Shown: piece by piece, positions 19,449 through 31,194 of the stretch
Position numbering within the stretch: position 1 is the stretch's first letter
Layout: each line of letters begins with the position of its first letter
Source: Pseudogemmobacter humi
GTDB lineage: Bacteria > Pseudomonadota > Alphaproteobacteria > Rhodobacterales > Rhodobacteraceae
Assembly: GCF_900609055.1 (NCBI RefSeq)
Contig: NZ_UXAW01000090.1
Location: forward strand, 1-64,000
Direction: 5' to 3'
Length of the DNA stretch: 64,000 bases
The notes under the pieces: generated by a model
The model's database searches: none
What the model was told of the DNA's origin: nothing
The model's input: only the letters and a program-made list of their open reading frames with translations
Translations under genes and position numbers: made by a program

Positions 19449-20129
19449 ATGTCCGATCCGATCCACCCCCGCCGAAGTTTCCTCGCCGGTCTGCGCGCCA
19501 GCTTTCTGACCGGGCTGGTCGTCGTCCTGCCGATCGGGCTGACGCTCTATCTGGTCTGGGCGGTGATCGGCTGGATCGACGGCTGGATCCTGCCGCTGAT
19601 CCCCGCCAGCTACCGCCCCGATGCCATGCTGCGCTACTACCTCGGGCCGGAATACGAATTCCCGGTGCGCGGTGTGGGCGTGCTGGTGTTTCTGGTGTTC
19701 ACGATCTGCGTGGGCTGGATCGCCAAGGGGCTGATCGGCCGCTCGGTGATCCGCAAGGGCGAGGATCTGGTCGACCGGATGCCGGTGGTGCGCTCGGTTT
19801 ACGGCGCGATCAAACAGGTGGCCGAGACCTTCTTCAACAAGAAAGAAACCAGCTTCGACAAGGCCTGTCTGGTGGAGTTCCCCCGGCCCGGCACCTGGGC
19901 GCTCGGCTTTCTCTCGACCCGGCCCAAGGGAGAGCTGGCGCGCAAACTCGCGGATATGGGCGAGGAGATGTCGGCGGTGTTCATCGGCCTGACGCCGTTC
20001 ACCAGCGGGGTGCTGCTGTTCGTGCCGACCAGGGAACTGGTGATCCTGGAGGAAACCGGGATCGACGATGCCGCCAAGCTGATCGTCTCGGGCGGCCTCG
20101 TCTATCCGGTGCCCAAGGATCCGCGCTGA
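19449..20129 (+). CDS. DUF502-family inner-membrane protein
   Basis: This 226-residue protein has two N-terminal transmembrane helices (about 14-40 and 68-93). A conserved soluble region follows: [20 protein letters not shown], then VAETFFNK, and later [23 protein letters not shown]502 proteins are common in proteobacteria and of unknown function, so no activity is assigned. The AGGGAGAG before the ATG supports the start. The gene is convergent with the patatin gene, with only 6 bp between them. Confidence 0.85.
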   Translation: MSDPIHPRRSFLAGLRASFLTGLVVVLPIGLTLYLVWAVIGWIDGWILPLIPASYRPDAMLRYYLGPEYEFPVRGVGVLVFLVFTICVGWIAKGLIGRSVIRKGEDLVDRMPVVRSVYGAIKQVAETFFNKKETSFDKACLVEFPRPGTWALGFLSTRPKGELARKLADMGEEMSAVFIGLTPFTSGVLLFVPTRELVILEETGIDDAAKLIVSGGLVYPVPKDPR

Positions 20130-20135
20130 CCGCTC

Positions 20136-21152
20136 TCAGCCGAACAGGGCCGCCAGATCGGCCGAGCTGCGCTTGCCGATCTGATCGCCGCATTCCGCGA
20201 GGAACCTGTCCGCTGCCGCCCGCCCCGCCCCGAACAGACGTTCGATCAGCGCGCGCGAGGGCTGGAGTTTGGACGCCGCCGTCAGCCCGTTCATCAGCCC
20301 GTCGTCGAGGATCATATGCACCCGCACGTCCTTCATCTGGCCGGGGACGATGCGGCCCCCGGCGATCAGCCGTTTGACGAAGGCAATCGCGCGCAACTCT
20401 GACAGCAGCGTCGCGTTGAAGCTGATCTCATTCACCCGGTTCTGGATTTCCAGCGGGGTCTGGGGCACCTCTTCGCGCCGCAAAGGGTTGACATGGACGA
20501 TCAGGATGTCGTCGGGCAGATCATGGTCGTAAAGCGGCCAGAGCGAGGGATTGCCGGCGAAACCGCCGTCCCAATAGCTCTCGTCGCCGATCCCGACCGC
20601 CTGAAAGACCGAAGGCAGCGCGGCCGAGGCCAGCAGCGCCTCGGGCGTGATCTCCTGCCCCGCGAAGACCCGCGCCTTGCCGCTGCGCACATTGGTGGCG
20701 CCGATGAACAGCCGCGGCGCCTCTTCGGCGCAGACATGGGCAAAATTCAGATCGCGCACCACCGGCTCCAGCGGATTGCGCCAGGCCGCGCCCCAGGCGT
20801 AGGGCGAGTAGAACTGCGACGCGACGGCCTGTGGGCTGAACGGCAGCATGGCCGCGGCAGCGTCCTGCGCCATCTGCAGCGCGGGCATCAGATGGTGGAA
20901 CCAGGGCAGCAGCAGGCGGAAATCACCGATATCGGCGATGTCGTCCCACAGCCGGCGCAGCCGCTTGCGCGCGCCTTCGCGCCCGCCCGCGACAAGCCCG
21001 GCCTTCAGCGCCGCGCCGTTCAGCGCCCCGGCCGAAGTGCCGCTGATCGCGGCGATCTCCGGCCCCTCCTCTTCCAGCAGCCGGTCGAGCACCCCCCAGG
21101 TGAAGGCGCCATGCGCGCCGCCGCCCTGAAGCGCCAGCGAGATTTTCGTCAT
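20136..21152 (-). CDS. Patatin-like phospholipase
   Basis: This is a 338-residue lipid acyl hydrolase with a Ser-Asp dyad. The oxyanion hole is QGGGAHGAF (10-17), the nucleophile S40 is in GTSAG and the aspartate D195 is in YWDGGFAGNP. The N-terminus shows no signal peptide, so it probably acts inside the cell. In polyester-storing relatives similar proteins sit near PHB genes. Here the upstream neighbour in the same direction is a 3-hydroxybutyrate dehydrogenase, which fits but does not prove a link to PHB or membrane-lipid turnover. ATG 21152 fits the family start. Confidence 0.88.
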   Translation of the reverse strand: MTKISLALQGGGAHGAFTWGVLDRLLEEEGPEIAAISGTSAGALNGAALKAGLVAGGREGARKRLRRLWDDIADIGDFRLLLPWFHHLMPALQMAQDAAAAMLPFSPQAVASQFYSPYAWGAAWRNPLEPVVRDLNFAHVCAEEAPRLFIGATNVRSGKARVFAGQEITPEALLASAALPSVFQAVGIGDESYWDGGFAGNPSLWPLYDHDLPDDILIVHVNPLRREEVPQTPLEIQNRVNEISFNATLLSELRAIAFVKRLIAGGRIVPGQMKDVRVHMILDDGLMNGLTAASKLQPSRALIERLFGAGRAAADRFLAECGDQIGKRSSADLAALFG

Positions 21153-21176
21153 GCCGCCCCCTTCCCCTGCGCGGCA

Positions 21177-21220
21177 CAATTTTCTTCAAAGAAAATTGCA
21201 AATTCCTTCACAGGAATTTG
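21177..21220. repeat. Tandem pair of 22-bp palindromes (family 1, copy 2)
   Basis: Units 21177-21198 (CTTCAAAG core) and 21199-21220 (CTTCACAG core) abut exactly, as in copy 1. Each begins CAA and ends TTG. They lie 22 bp after the stop of the 3-hydroxybutyrate dehydrogenase gene and before the patatin start. Confidence 0.8.
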
Positions 21221-21242
21221 GCGGCCCGCCCGGCGGTTCATG

Positions 21243-22028
21243 TCACAACGCCGTCCAGCCGCCGTCGACGGAAATGGTCGTCCCCGTCACCTGGGCCGCG
21301 TAATCAGAGCACAGCCAGACCACCGTGCCGCCGATCTGTTCGGTGGTGGCGAACTGGCCCGAGGGCTGGCGTTGCAGCATCACCTCGCGGATCACGGTCT
21401 CGCGATCCATGTTGTGGACCTTCATCTGATCCGGGATCTGCGATTCGATCAGCGGCGTCAGCACATAGCCCGGGCAGACCGCGTTGCAGGTGATTCCCTG
21501 CCCCGCCGTCTCCAGCCCCACCGCTTTGGTCATCCCCACCACCCCGTGTTTGGCCGAGACATAGGCGGATTTATAGGGCGAGGCCGTCAGCCCATGCGCC
21601 GAGGCGATGTTGATGATCCGGCCCCAGCCCGCCGCCCGCATCCCCGGCAGCGCCGCGGCGGTGGTGTGGAAGGCCGAGTTCAGGTTGATCGCGATGATCC
21701 GGTTCCAGACCTCGACCGGGAATTCCTCGATCGGCGCCACATGCTGGATGCCGGCATTGTTGACGAGGATGTCGCAGCCGCCCATCTGCGCAACGGCCTC
21801 ATCGATCAGCGCCCGCGCCTGCGCCCCGTCCGACAGATCGGCCTGGATATAGCGCGCGCTGACCCCGAATCGCTCGCCGAAAGACCTCGCGAGGTCGTGA
21901 TCCTCGTCGCGATTCGTGAAGCTGTTCAGCACGACATCCGCCCCGGCCTTCGCCAGTTCCTCGGCCACGCCGAGACCGATTCCCGAATTCGATCCGGTCA
22001 CCACCGCGCGTTTGCCCTTCAGATTCAT
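21243..22028 (-). CDS. bdhA: 3-hydroxybutyrate dehydrogenase (SDR family)
   Basis: This short-chain dehydrogenase interconverts (R)-3-hydroxybutyrate and acetoacetate with NAD in PHB/ketone-body use. The 261-residue protein has the cofactor motif TGSNSGIGLG (11-20), NNAG (90-93) and the catalytic S143, Y156 and K160 (YKSAYVSAKHG). The segments SAHGLTASPYKSAY and CPGYVLTPLIESQI are characteristic of this enzyme. ATG 22028 was chosen over a 7-codon longer start because the SDR N-terminus follows it. A terminator-ended transcript candidate lies 90 bp upstream. Confidence 0.92.
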   Translation of the reverse strand: MNLKGKRAVVTGSNSGIGLGVAEELAKAGADVVLNSFTNRDEDHDLARSFGERFGVSARYIQADLSDGAQARALIDEAVAQMGGCDILVNNAGIQHVAPIEEFPVEVWNRIIAINLNSAFHTTAAALPGMRAAGWGRIINIASAHGLTASPYKSAYVSAKHGVVGMTKAVGLETAGQGITCNAVCPGYVLTPLIESQIPDQMKVHNMDRETVIREVMLQRQPSGQFATTEQIGGTVVWLCSDYAAQVTGTTISVDGGWTAL

Positions 22029-22117
22029 GCTGCGCCCTCCATGCTGCATCTGCGCGGAAAGACTATCCGCTCACGCGGCGAATGCCAGCGCCGACGGACC
22101 AGGGGCAGCGAAAGGGC

Positions 22118-22193
22118 AAAAAAAACGCCGGCTCAAGGCCGGCGTTAAGTCGTTGAGGCAGGTTTCATACAGGCAAGAAACCTATCGAGCAGT
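22118..22193 (-). ncRNA. Candidate small RNA with two hairpins and intrinsic terminator
   Basis: On the minus strand a promoter (-35 TTGGCC 22223-22228, 17 bp, -10 TATATA 22200-22205) predicts a start near 22193. The transcript would contain a perfect 7-bp hairpin AGGTTTC/GAAACCT with a 10-nt loop (22160-22183). It would end in a 9-bp GC-rich stem (22124-22146) followed by eight U residues (22118-22125). The predicted length is about 76 nt. No open reading frame of note is inside. It could be a free small RNA, or a leader with termination before bdhA (start 22028). I do not recognise the family. Confidence 0.6.
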
Positions 22194-22199
22194 AAGTTC

Positions 22200-22228
22200 T
22201 ATATAGTCCTCTCTTTGCCGATGGCCAA
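22200..22228 (-). promoter_or_regulatory. Promoter of the small RNA candidate
   Basis: TTGGCC and TATATA are spaced by 17 bp on the minus strand. The -10 hexamer is strong for this GC-rich genome. It is back to back with the plus-strand promoter at 22238-22266, which supports two divergent transcripts from this gap. Confidence 0.55.
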
Positions 22229-22237
22229 GCTAAAAGT

Positions 22238-22266
22238 TTGAAAAGGCACGATCTGGCGCATAGGGT
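22238..22266 (+). promoter_or_regulatory. Candidate promoter of the peptide-binding protein gene
   Basis: TTGAAA (22238-22243) and TAGGGT (22261-22266) have 17-bp spacing, giving a leader of about 32 nt to the ATG at 22305. Confidence 0.45.
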
Positions 22267-22304
22267 CGCCGCCAGACCCAGGCCAGAGGCGGATCGTTTC
22301 CAGA

Positions 22305-24125
22305 ATGCGTGTGAATGTCCCGGCGAGTGTGAAGACTCTCTGCACCTGCCTTGCGGTTGTGCTGGCGGCTCTCTCCGCGCAGGCCGAGCCGCGGCACGGT
22401 ATAGCTATGTATGGCGAGCCCGCCCTCCCCCCGGATTTTGTGTCTTTGCCGCAGGTGAACCCTGATGCGCCGAAGGGCGGAACCATCACTCTGGCGCTGC
22501 CCGGGGGGTTCGACAGCCTCAATCCGTTCATCACCGCAGGACAGCCCGCGACCGGGATCAGCCCCCTCGTGGTCGAGACTCTGATGGGCCGGAATTACGA
22601 CGAGCCCTTCACCCTTTACGGCCTGCTCGCCGAATCGGTCGGGACCGACGATTCGCGCAGTTACGCGGAATTTACCCTGCGTGAGGAGGCGCGGTTCTCG
22701 GACGGCTCGCCCGTCACGGTCGAGGACGTGCTCTGGTCGTTCGAGACCCTCGGCACCATCGGCAATCCGCGCTACCACGCCGCGTGGAAGAAGATCGCGA
22801 AAGCCGAGCAGACCGGCCCGCGCTCGGTGCGCTTCACCTTCTCGGCCGAGGACCGCGAGCTGCCGCTGATTCTCGGGCTGCGTCCGGTGCTGAAAAAGGC
22901 GCAATGGGAGGGCCGCGATTTCGAGGCCACCACTTTCGACGCGCCGATCGGCTCCGGCCCCTATGTGGTGGAACGGCTTGAGCCCGGCAGCCGCATCACC
23001 TTCCGCCGCAACCCCGACTGGTGGGGCAAGGATCTGCCCTTCAACCGCGGCCAGTGGAATTTCGACGAGATCCGCTACGATTATTTCGCCAACCCGCAGG
23101 CGATTTTCGAGGCGTTCAAGGCCGGGCACGTCACCAGCTACCGCGAGACCAATCCGGCGAAATGGGCGGTGAACTACGATTTCCCGGCGGTGCGCGCGGG
23201 CGATGTGGTGCTCTCCGAGATCCCCCACAGCCGCCCCTCGGGGATCGAGGGTTTCGTCTTCAACACCCGCGATCCGAAATTCGCCGACTGGCGGGTGCGC
23301 GAGGCGCTGATCCGCGCCTTCGATTTCGATTTCATCAACCAGGTGATGAACGGCGGCGTGCAACCGCGGATCCGCTCGTATTTCTCGAACTCGCCTTTGG
23401 GGATGGAGCCCGGCACCCCCGCTTCGGGCCGCGAGCTGGAATTGCTGCACCCCTTCGCGGACAGCCTGCTGCCGGGCGTGATCGAGGGCTACAGCCTGCC
23501 GGAGTTCAAAGACCGCGCCAGCGCCCGCCGCCACCTGCGCGAGGCGGCGGCGCTTCTGGAAGACGCCGGCTGGCAGGTGGGCGAGGACGGCGTTTTGCGC
23601 GATGCCGCAGGCCAGCCGTTCCGGTTCGAGATCCTGCTTTCCGTCGGCCAGGACGAGATGGCCGCCGTCGCCGCGATCTGGGTCGAGGCGCTGAAACCGC
23701 TTGGGATCGACGCCCGCGTCTCGATGATCGACGCCGCCCAGATGCGTGAGCGCACCAAAACCTACGCTTTCGAGGTGACGCATTACATCCGCTCGCTCTC
23801 GCTCTCGCCCGGGAACGAGCAGATCCTCTACTGGGGCTCAAACGGCGTGACCGAGCCCGGCACCGGCAACTGGATGGGGATGGATGTCCCCGCCGCCGAT
23901 GCGATGATCGCCGCCCTGCTGAAAAGCCGCGGGCCGGAGGAGTTCACCGCCGCGGTGCGCGCGCTGGACCGGATTCTGACCGCCGGGCGCTATGTGGTGC
24001 CGGTCTGGTATGCGGATCGCGCGAGGCTTGCCCACCGAAAAGAGTTGAAATATCCTGAAAACACTCCTCTCTACGGGGATTGGCTCGGATTCCAGCCCGA
24101 TATCTGGTGGTATCAGGAAGAATGA
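22305..24125 (+). CDS. Extracellular solute-binding protein, family 5 (oligopeptide/microcin C type)
   Basis: This 606-residue periplasmic binding protein begins with a signal peptide (about residues 1-28, cleaved near SAQA-EPRHG). The family 5 signatures are GGTITLALPGGFDSLNPFI, VTVEDVLWSFETLG and the C-terminal PVWYADRARLAHR. The N-terminal HGIAMYGEPALP and the large size resemble YejA, the binding protein of the YejABEF microcin C/peptide importer. The matching permease and ATPase genes do not follow; an entericidin-like gene does. It is thus an orphan here, or its transporter lies elsewhere. Confidence 0.88.
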   Translation: MRVNVPASVKTLCTCLAVVLAALSAQAEPRHGIAMYGEPALPPDFVSLPQVNPDAPKGGTITLALPGGFDSLNPFITAGQPATGISPLVVETLMGRNYDEPFTLYGLLAESVGTDDSRSYAEFTLREEARFSDGSPVTVEDVLWSFETLGTIGNPRYHAAWKKIAKAEQTGPRSVRFTFSAEDRELPLILGLRPVLKKAQWEGRDFEATTFDAPIGSGPYVVERLEPGSRITFRRNPDWWGKDLPFNRGQWNFDEIRYDYFANPQAIFEAFKAGHVTSYRETNPAKWAVNYDFPAVRAGDVVLSEIPHSRPSGIEGFVFNTRDPKFADWRVREALIRAFDFDFINQVMNGGVQPRIRSYFSNSPLGMEPGTPASGRELELLHPFADSLLPGVIEGYSLPEFKDRASARRHLREAAALLEDAGWQVGEDGVLRDAAGQPFRFEILLSVGQDEMAAVAAIWVEALKPLGIDARVSMIDAAQMRERTKTYAFEVTHYIRSLSLSPGNEQILYWGSNGVTEPGTGNWMGMDVPAADAMIAALLKSRGPEEFTAAVRALDRILTAGRYVVPVWYADRARLAHRKELKYPENTPLYGDWLGFQPDIWWYQEE

Positions 24126-24159
24126 ACCGGAACCGGGTCTGGCAGAAGGCAGGCAGAGC

Positions 24160-24279
24160 ATGAAGAAACTGATCCTCATCGGCGTAATTCTCGCCGCACT
24201 CGCAGGGTGCAACACGGTCGCGGGCGTGGGCGACGACGTCTCGGGCGGCGCGCGCACGGTCCAGGGCTGGCTGGGCTGA
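24160..24279 (+). CDS. Entericidin-like small lipoprotein
   Basis: This 39-residue peptide has a basic start (MKKLILIGVILAALAGCNTV), a hydrophobic stretch and a lipobox LAGC with the lipidated cysteine at 17. A short glycine-rich tail ends in GGARTVQGWLG. The pattern fits the EcnA/EcnB family of small envelope lipoproteins. GCAGAGC precedes the ATG with weak Shine-Dalgarno character. It lies 34 bp after the binding-protein gene and may be cotranscribed. Its function is unknown; E. coli entericidins have been linked to stationary-phase lysis. Confidence 0.78.
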   Translation: MKKLILIGVILAALAGCNTVAGVGDDVSGGARTVQGWLG

Positions 24280-24341
24280 GGGCGCACGCCGGGGGCTGAA
24301 CGCTTGCCAAGGCAGGCGGGGCGGCTTATCCCGGGGGCGTC

Positions 24342-25826
24342 ATGGCGCATTACGATCCCTCGCGTTTCAACCTGGCGGCGCATGTTCTTGCGGCCGGTTC
24401 CGCCACGCCCGACAAGGTGGCGCTGGCGATCCTGACGCTGACCGGCGCCGAACGCTGGAGCTATGCGCGGCTGCTGCGCGCCGTTCTCGGCTGCGGCGGC
24501 TGGCTCTTGTCGCGCGGGCTGACGCCCGGCGACCGGCTGCTGATCCGGCTGGGAAACAGCCCGGGCTATCCGGTGCTTTACCTCGGCGCCATCGCCGCCG
24601 GGATCGTGCCGGTGGCCACCTCGCCCCTTCTGACCACGCCCGAGATCACCCGGATGGCGGCGCGCATCCGGGCAAAAGCGGTCGTGGCCGATCCCGGCAT
24701 CGCTCTGCCTCAGGATTGCACCCCCTGGCCCGCTGATCTTGCCGCCTGGGAACAGGCCGCGCCCTGCGGATGGCATTTCGCAGATGCCGACCGCGAGGCC
24801 TATATCGTCTTCACCTCGGGCACCTCGGCCACGCCGCTCGCGGTGCGCCATGCGCATCGCGCGATCATGGGCCGCGCGCCGATGCACGCGGCCTGGGAGG
24901 GGCTGACGCCTTCCGACCGGCTTCTGCATTCCGGAGCCTTCAACTGGACCTATACGATGGGCACCGGGCTCATCGATCCCTGGACGGTCGGCGCGACCGC
25001 GCTGATCGCCGCGCCCTCGGTCGCGACCGAGCACCTCGGGCTGGTGCTGCGCCGCCATGACGCGACGATCTTCGCCTCGGTTCCCACCGTGTTCCGCCGG
25101 TTGTTGCGCGGCGAGATGCCCGGCCTGCCCCGGCTGCGCCACGCGCTTTCCGCGGGCGAAGCCCTGCCCCAGGATCTGCGCCGCGCCTGGCAGGAGAAGA
25201 CCGGCACCGATATCCACGAAGCCTTCGGGATGAGCGAGATTTCCACCTTTCTCTCCGGCAGCCCCACCCGGCCCGCGCCCGAGGGCACCTCGGGCTTCCC
25301 GCAACCCGGCCGCCGCATCGCCGTGCTCTCGGACGCGGGCGAGCCGCTGCCGCCAGGCGAGATCGGCCGCCTCGCGGTCGCGACCAGCGACCCCGGCCTG
25401 ATGCTGTCTTACGAGGGCGAGGCGCCGCCCTCGGGCAAATGGTTCACCAGCGGCGATCTGGTGCATCAGGACCATCGCGGCGCGATCCACTACCACGGCC
25501 GCGCCGACGAGATGATGAACCCCGGCGGCATCCGCATCAGCCCGCGCGAGGTCGAAGCCGCGCTTTCCGCCCTGCCCGGCGTCAGCGATCTGGCGGTGGC
25601 CGAGGTCGAACCCGCCCCCGGCACCCGCATCGTCGCGTGCTTTTACGCAGGCCAGCCTGTGCCGGAGAGCACCGCGAATGAATTTGCGGCCGCCCGGCTC
25701 GCGCGCTACAAATGTCCGCGCGCCTGGATCCATACCGAGGAGATCCCGCGCGGGCCGACCGGCAAGGTGATCCGCCGCCGCCTCATGGCCCTGTTTCAGG
25801 AACAGCTTTCGAAAGCCGACAGATGA
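24342..25826 (+). CDS. AMP-dependent acyl/aryl-CoA synthetase-like protein
   Basis: This 494-residue member of the adenylate-forming family activates a carboxylic acid as an acyl-AMP and then a CoA thioester. The core motifs are A5-like EAFGMSEIS, A7-like WFTSGDLVHQD, A8 GRADEMMNPGGIRISPREVE and the catalytic lysine motif PRGPTGKVIRR near the C-terminus. The A3 phosphate loop reads FTSGTSATPLAVRH, so the usual PK pair is altered (PL). The substrate is unknown; the closest style is the benzoate-CoA-ligase group. Its stop overlaps the FrnE-like start (ATGA). Confidence 0.82.
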   Translation: MAHYDPSRFNLAAHVLAAGSATPDKVALAILTLTGAERWSYARLLRAVLGCGGWLLSRGLTPGDRLLIRLGNSPGYPVLYLGAIAAGIVPVATSPLLTTPEITRMAARIRAKAVVADPGIALPQDCTPWPADLAAWEQAAPCGWHFADADREAYIVFTSGTSATPLAVRHAHRAIMGRAPMHAAWEGLTPSDRLLHSGAFNWTYTMGTGLIDPWTVGATALIAAPSVATEHLGLVLRRHDATIFASVPTVFRRLLRGEMPGLPRLRHALSAGEALPQDLRRAWQEKTGTDIHEAFGMSEISTFLSGSPTRPAPEGTSGFPQPGRRIAVLSDAGEPLPPGEIGRLAVATSDPGLMLSYEGEAPPSGKWFTSGDLVHQDHRGAIHYHGRADEMMNPGGIRISPREVEAALSALPGVSDLAVAEVEPAPGTRIVACFYAGQPVPESTANEFAAARLARYKCPRAWIHTEEIPRGPTGKVIRRRLMALFQEQLSKADR

Positions 25827-26482
25827 CCTCGCCCGCCCCCCGGCTGCCCGTCCGGCTGGATATCTTTTCCGACCCGGTCTGCCCCTGGTGCCATGTCGGC
25901 AAGCTCAATCTCGACCGCGCGCTGGCCGATCATCCCGGCCATCCGTTCCAGGTCGAGTGGCATCCGTTCCAGCTCAACCCCGACATGCCGCCGGGCGGTC
26001 TGGGCAAACGCGCCTGGCTGGAACAGAAATTCGGCGGCAAGGAACGGGTCGATGCGGTGCATGAGCGGCTGCGCGAAGCCGCCCGCGCCGCCGGGGTCGA
26101 ACTGGACCCCGACCGCCCCGCGCGCATCCCCAATACGCTCGACGCCCACCGCCTGATCCACTGGGCCGGGATCGAGCACCGCCAGAACGAGATCGTCACC
26201 GCTTTGTTCCGCGCCTATTGGGACGAGGGCCGCGACATCGGCGAGCATGCCACGCTTGCCGACATCGCCGCGGACAACGGTATGGAGCGCGACGCCGTGC
26301 TGCGGCTGCTCGCCTCGGAGGCCGACGCCTCGGATCTGATCGCCCGCGACCAGGACGCCCGCCAGAAGGGTGTCACTTCCGTGCCCACCTTCCTCATCGC
26401 CCGCCACTATGTCGTGACCGGCGCGCAGCCGCCCGAACTCTGGGCGGATGTCATCAAAGACCTGAACAAGACGGATTCATGA
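25823..26482 (+). CDS. DsbA-family oxidoreductase (FrnE-like)
   Basis: This 219-residue cytoplasmic thioredoxin-fold protein has CPWC at 20-23 (DIFSDPVCPWCHVGK) and the FrnE-type helical insert. The cis-proline segment is KGVTSVPTFLIARHYVVTG. FrnE-like proteins act as disulfide isomerases or reductases in the cytoplasm. ATG 25823 overlaps the ligase stop and its own stop overlaps the MFS start, so the three genes form one tightly coupled unit. The longer frame upstream is inside the ligase gene. Confidence 0.9.
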   Translation: MTSPAPRLPVRLDIFSDPVCPWCHVGKLNLDRALADHPGHPFQVEWHPFQLNPDMPPGGLGKRAWLEQKFGGKERVDAVHERLREAARAAGVELDPDRPARIPNTLDAHRLIHWAGIEHRQNEIVTALFRAYWDEGRDIGEHATLADIAADNGMERDAVLRLLASEADASDLIARDQDARQKGVTSVPTFLIARHYVVTGAQPPELWADVIKDLNKTDS

Positions 26483-27699
26483 CCGAACAATACCACGCCC
26501 GGCCAAAGCTGGGCCAGGCGGAGTTCATCGCGCTGATCGCGATGCTCTTCGCCACCATCGCACTTTCGATCGACGCCATGCTGCCGGCAATCTCGGATAT
26601 CGGCCGGCTCCTGTCGCCCGAGGCGCCGAACCGCGCCATGCTGATCATCGGCGCCTTCTTCCTCGGCATGGGGCTGGGCACCTTCGTCTCGGGCCCGCTG
26701 TCCGACGCCTACGGCCGCAAGTCGATCATGATGCTGGGTGGCGGGGTCTACTGCGCCGCCTCGCTGGCATGCTATTTCGCCGGTTCGCTTGAGATGCTGA
26801 TCGTCGCCCGGGTGATCCAGGGCATCGGCGCCGCCGGGCCGCGCACCGTGTCGCTCGCCATGGTGCGCGACATGTATCGCGGCCGCGAGATGGCCAGGAT
26901 CATGTCCTTCGCGATGATGGTCTTCATGGTCGCCCCGGCCATCGCACCGCTGGTCGGCCAGGCCATCATCGACATCGCCGACTGGCATGCGATCTTCCTT
27001 GCCTTCGTGCTGTTCTCGCTGACCAGCCTCGTCTGGCTCGGCCTGCGCCAGCCCGAGACCCTGGCGCGCCCCGACCGCATCCCGCTGAGCCCGCGCACGC
27101 TGCTCGCGTCGGCACAGGACATGTTCTCGCACCGGATCGTGGTGGTGACAATCCTGATCCAGGCGCTGGTGATGGCGGTGCTGGTCTCGCTCCTGTCCTC
27201 GATCGCACCGATCTTCGAGCAGCATTTCGACCGCGGCGTCGAATTCCCCTACTGGTTCGCGATGGCCGCGGTGTTCTCGGCAGTGGGGTCGTTCACCAAT
27301 GCGAAACTGGTGATGACTGTGGGGATGCGCCGGGTGATCACCATCACCTTCGCCGCGGTGCTGGCGGTCTCGGTCGCGACGCTTGGCTGCCTGACCTGGG
27401 GCGACCTCAGCCCCACGGCCGATTTCGCGCTGTTCATGATCTGGATGACCAGCCTGTTCTGCATGATGAGCCTGACCATGGGCAATCTGAACGCCCTCGC
27501 GATGGAGCCGGTCGGCCATATCGCGGGCTTCGCCGCCTCGATCATGGCGGGCCTGTCGACCGTGCTCTCGGTGATCATCGCCACCCCGGTCAGCCAGGCC
27601 TTCGACGGCTCATACCTGCCGCTGGTGCTGGGCGCGGTGATCTTCCTCGGCCTTGCGCTGGCGCTGATGGCGCTGACCCGCAAGCCGCTTTCATCCTGA
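26479..27699 (+). CDS. MFS multidrug efflux transporter, Bcr/CflA type
   Basis: This 406-residue membrane protein has about 12 transmembrane helices. The MFS motif A variant is SGPLSDAYGRKSIMMLG after helix 2, and the drug-antiporter motif RVIQGIGAAGPRTVSLAMVRD is in helix 4 to 5. Bcr/CflA members export drugs such as bicyclomycin or chloramphenicol by proton antiport. The actual substrate here is unknown. It is translationally coupled to the FrnE-like gene. Its last codons and stop lie within a dispersed repeat (27688-27721). Confidence 0.87.
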   Translation: MTEQYHARPKLGQAEFIALIAMLFATIALSIDAMLPAISDIGRLLSPEAPNRAMLIIGAFFLGMGLGTFVSGPLSDAYGRKSIMMLGGGVYCAASLACYFAGSLEMLIVARVIQGIGAAGPRTVSLAMVRDMYRGREMARIMSFAMMVFMVAPAIAPLVGQAIIDIADWHAIFLAFVLFSLTSLVWLGLRQPETLARPDRIPLSPRTLLASAQDMFSHRIVVVTILIQALVMAVLVSLLSSIAPIFEQHFDRGVEFPYWFAMAAVFSAVGSFTNAKLVMTVGMRRVITITFAAVLAVSVATLGCLTWGDLSPTADFALFMIWMTSLFCMMSLTMGNLNALAMEPVGHIAGFAASIMAGLSTVLSVIIATPVSQAFDGSYLPLVLGAVIFLGLALALMALTRKPLSS

Positions 27700-27721
27700 C
27701 CCAAATACCCCCGCCGGAGGC
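27688..27721. repeat. Dispersed 32-34-bp repeat (family 3, copy 1)
   Basis: The segment containing ATCCTGACCCAAATACCCCC and CGCCGGAGGC is identical at 37107-37140 (opposite orientation) and, over 32 bp, at 52075-52106. Here the repeat supplies the last codons and TGA of the MFS transporter gene. Confidence 0.9.
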
Positions 27722-27747
27722 ATCCGGCGGATCAGGGCGCGCGGGGT

Positions 27748-27763
<16 letters not shown>
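27711..27763. terminator. Two hairpins between convergent MFS and mfd genes
   Basis: CCGCCGGA/TCCGGCGG with a GGCA loop (27711-27730) is followed by GGCGCGCGG/CCGCGCGCC (27736-27763). The second hairpin spans the mfd stop codon. Neither has a clear U-tract on the plus strand. Convergence of the flanking genes suggests a two-way terminator. Confidence 0.5.

Positions 27764-31193
<3,430 letters not shown>

Positions 31194-31194
<1 letters not shown>

Noticed and set aside
18285-19466. Long N-terminal extension of the uvrA frame
   Set aside because: It is opposite psuG and has no UvrA similarity; the canonical start is at 18284 with the SOS box between.
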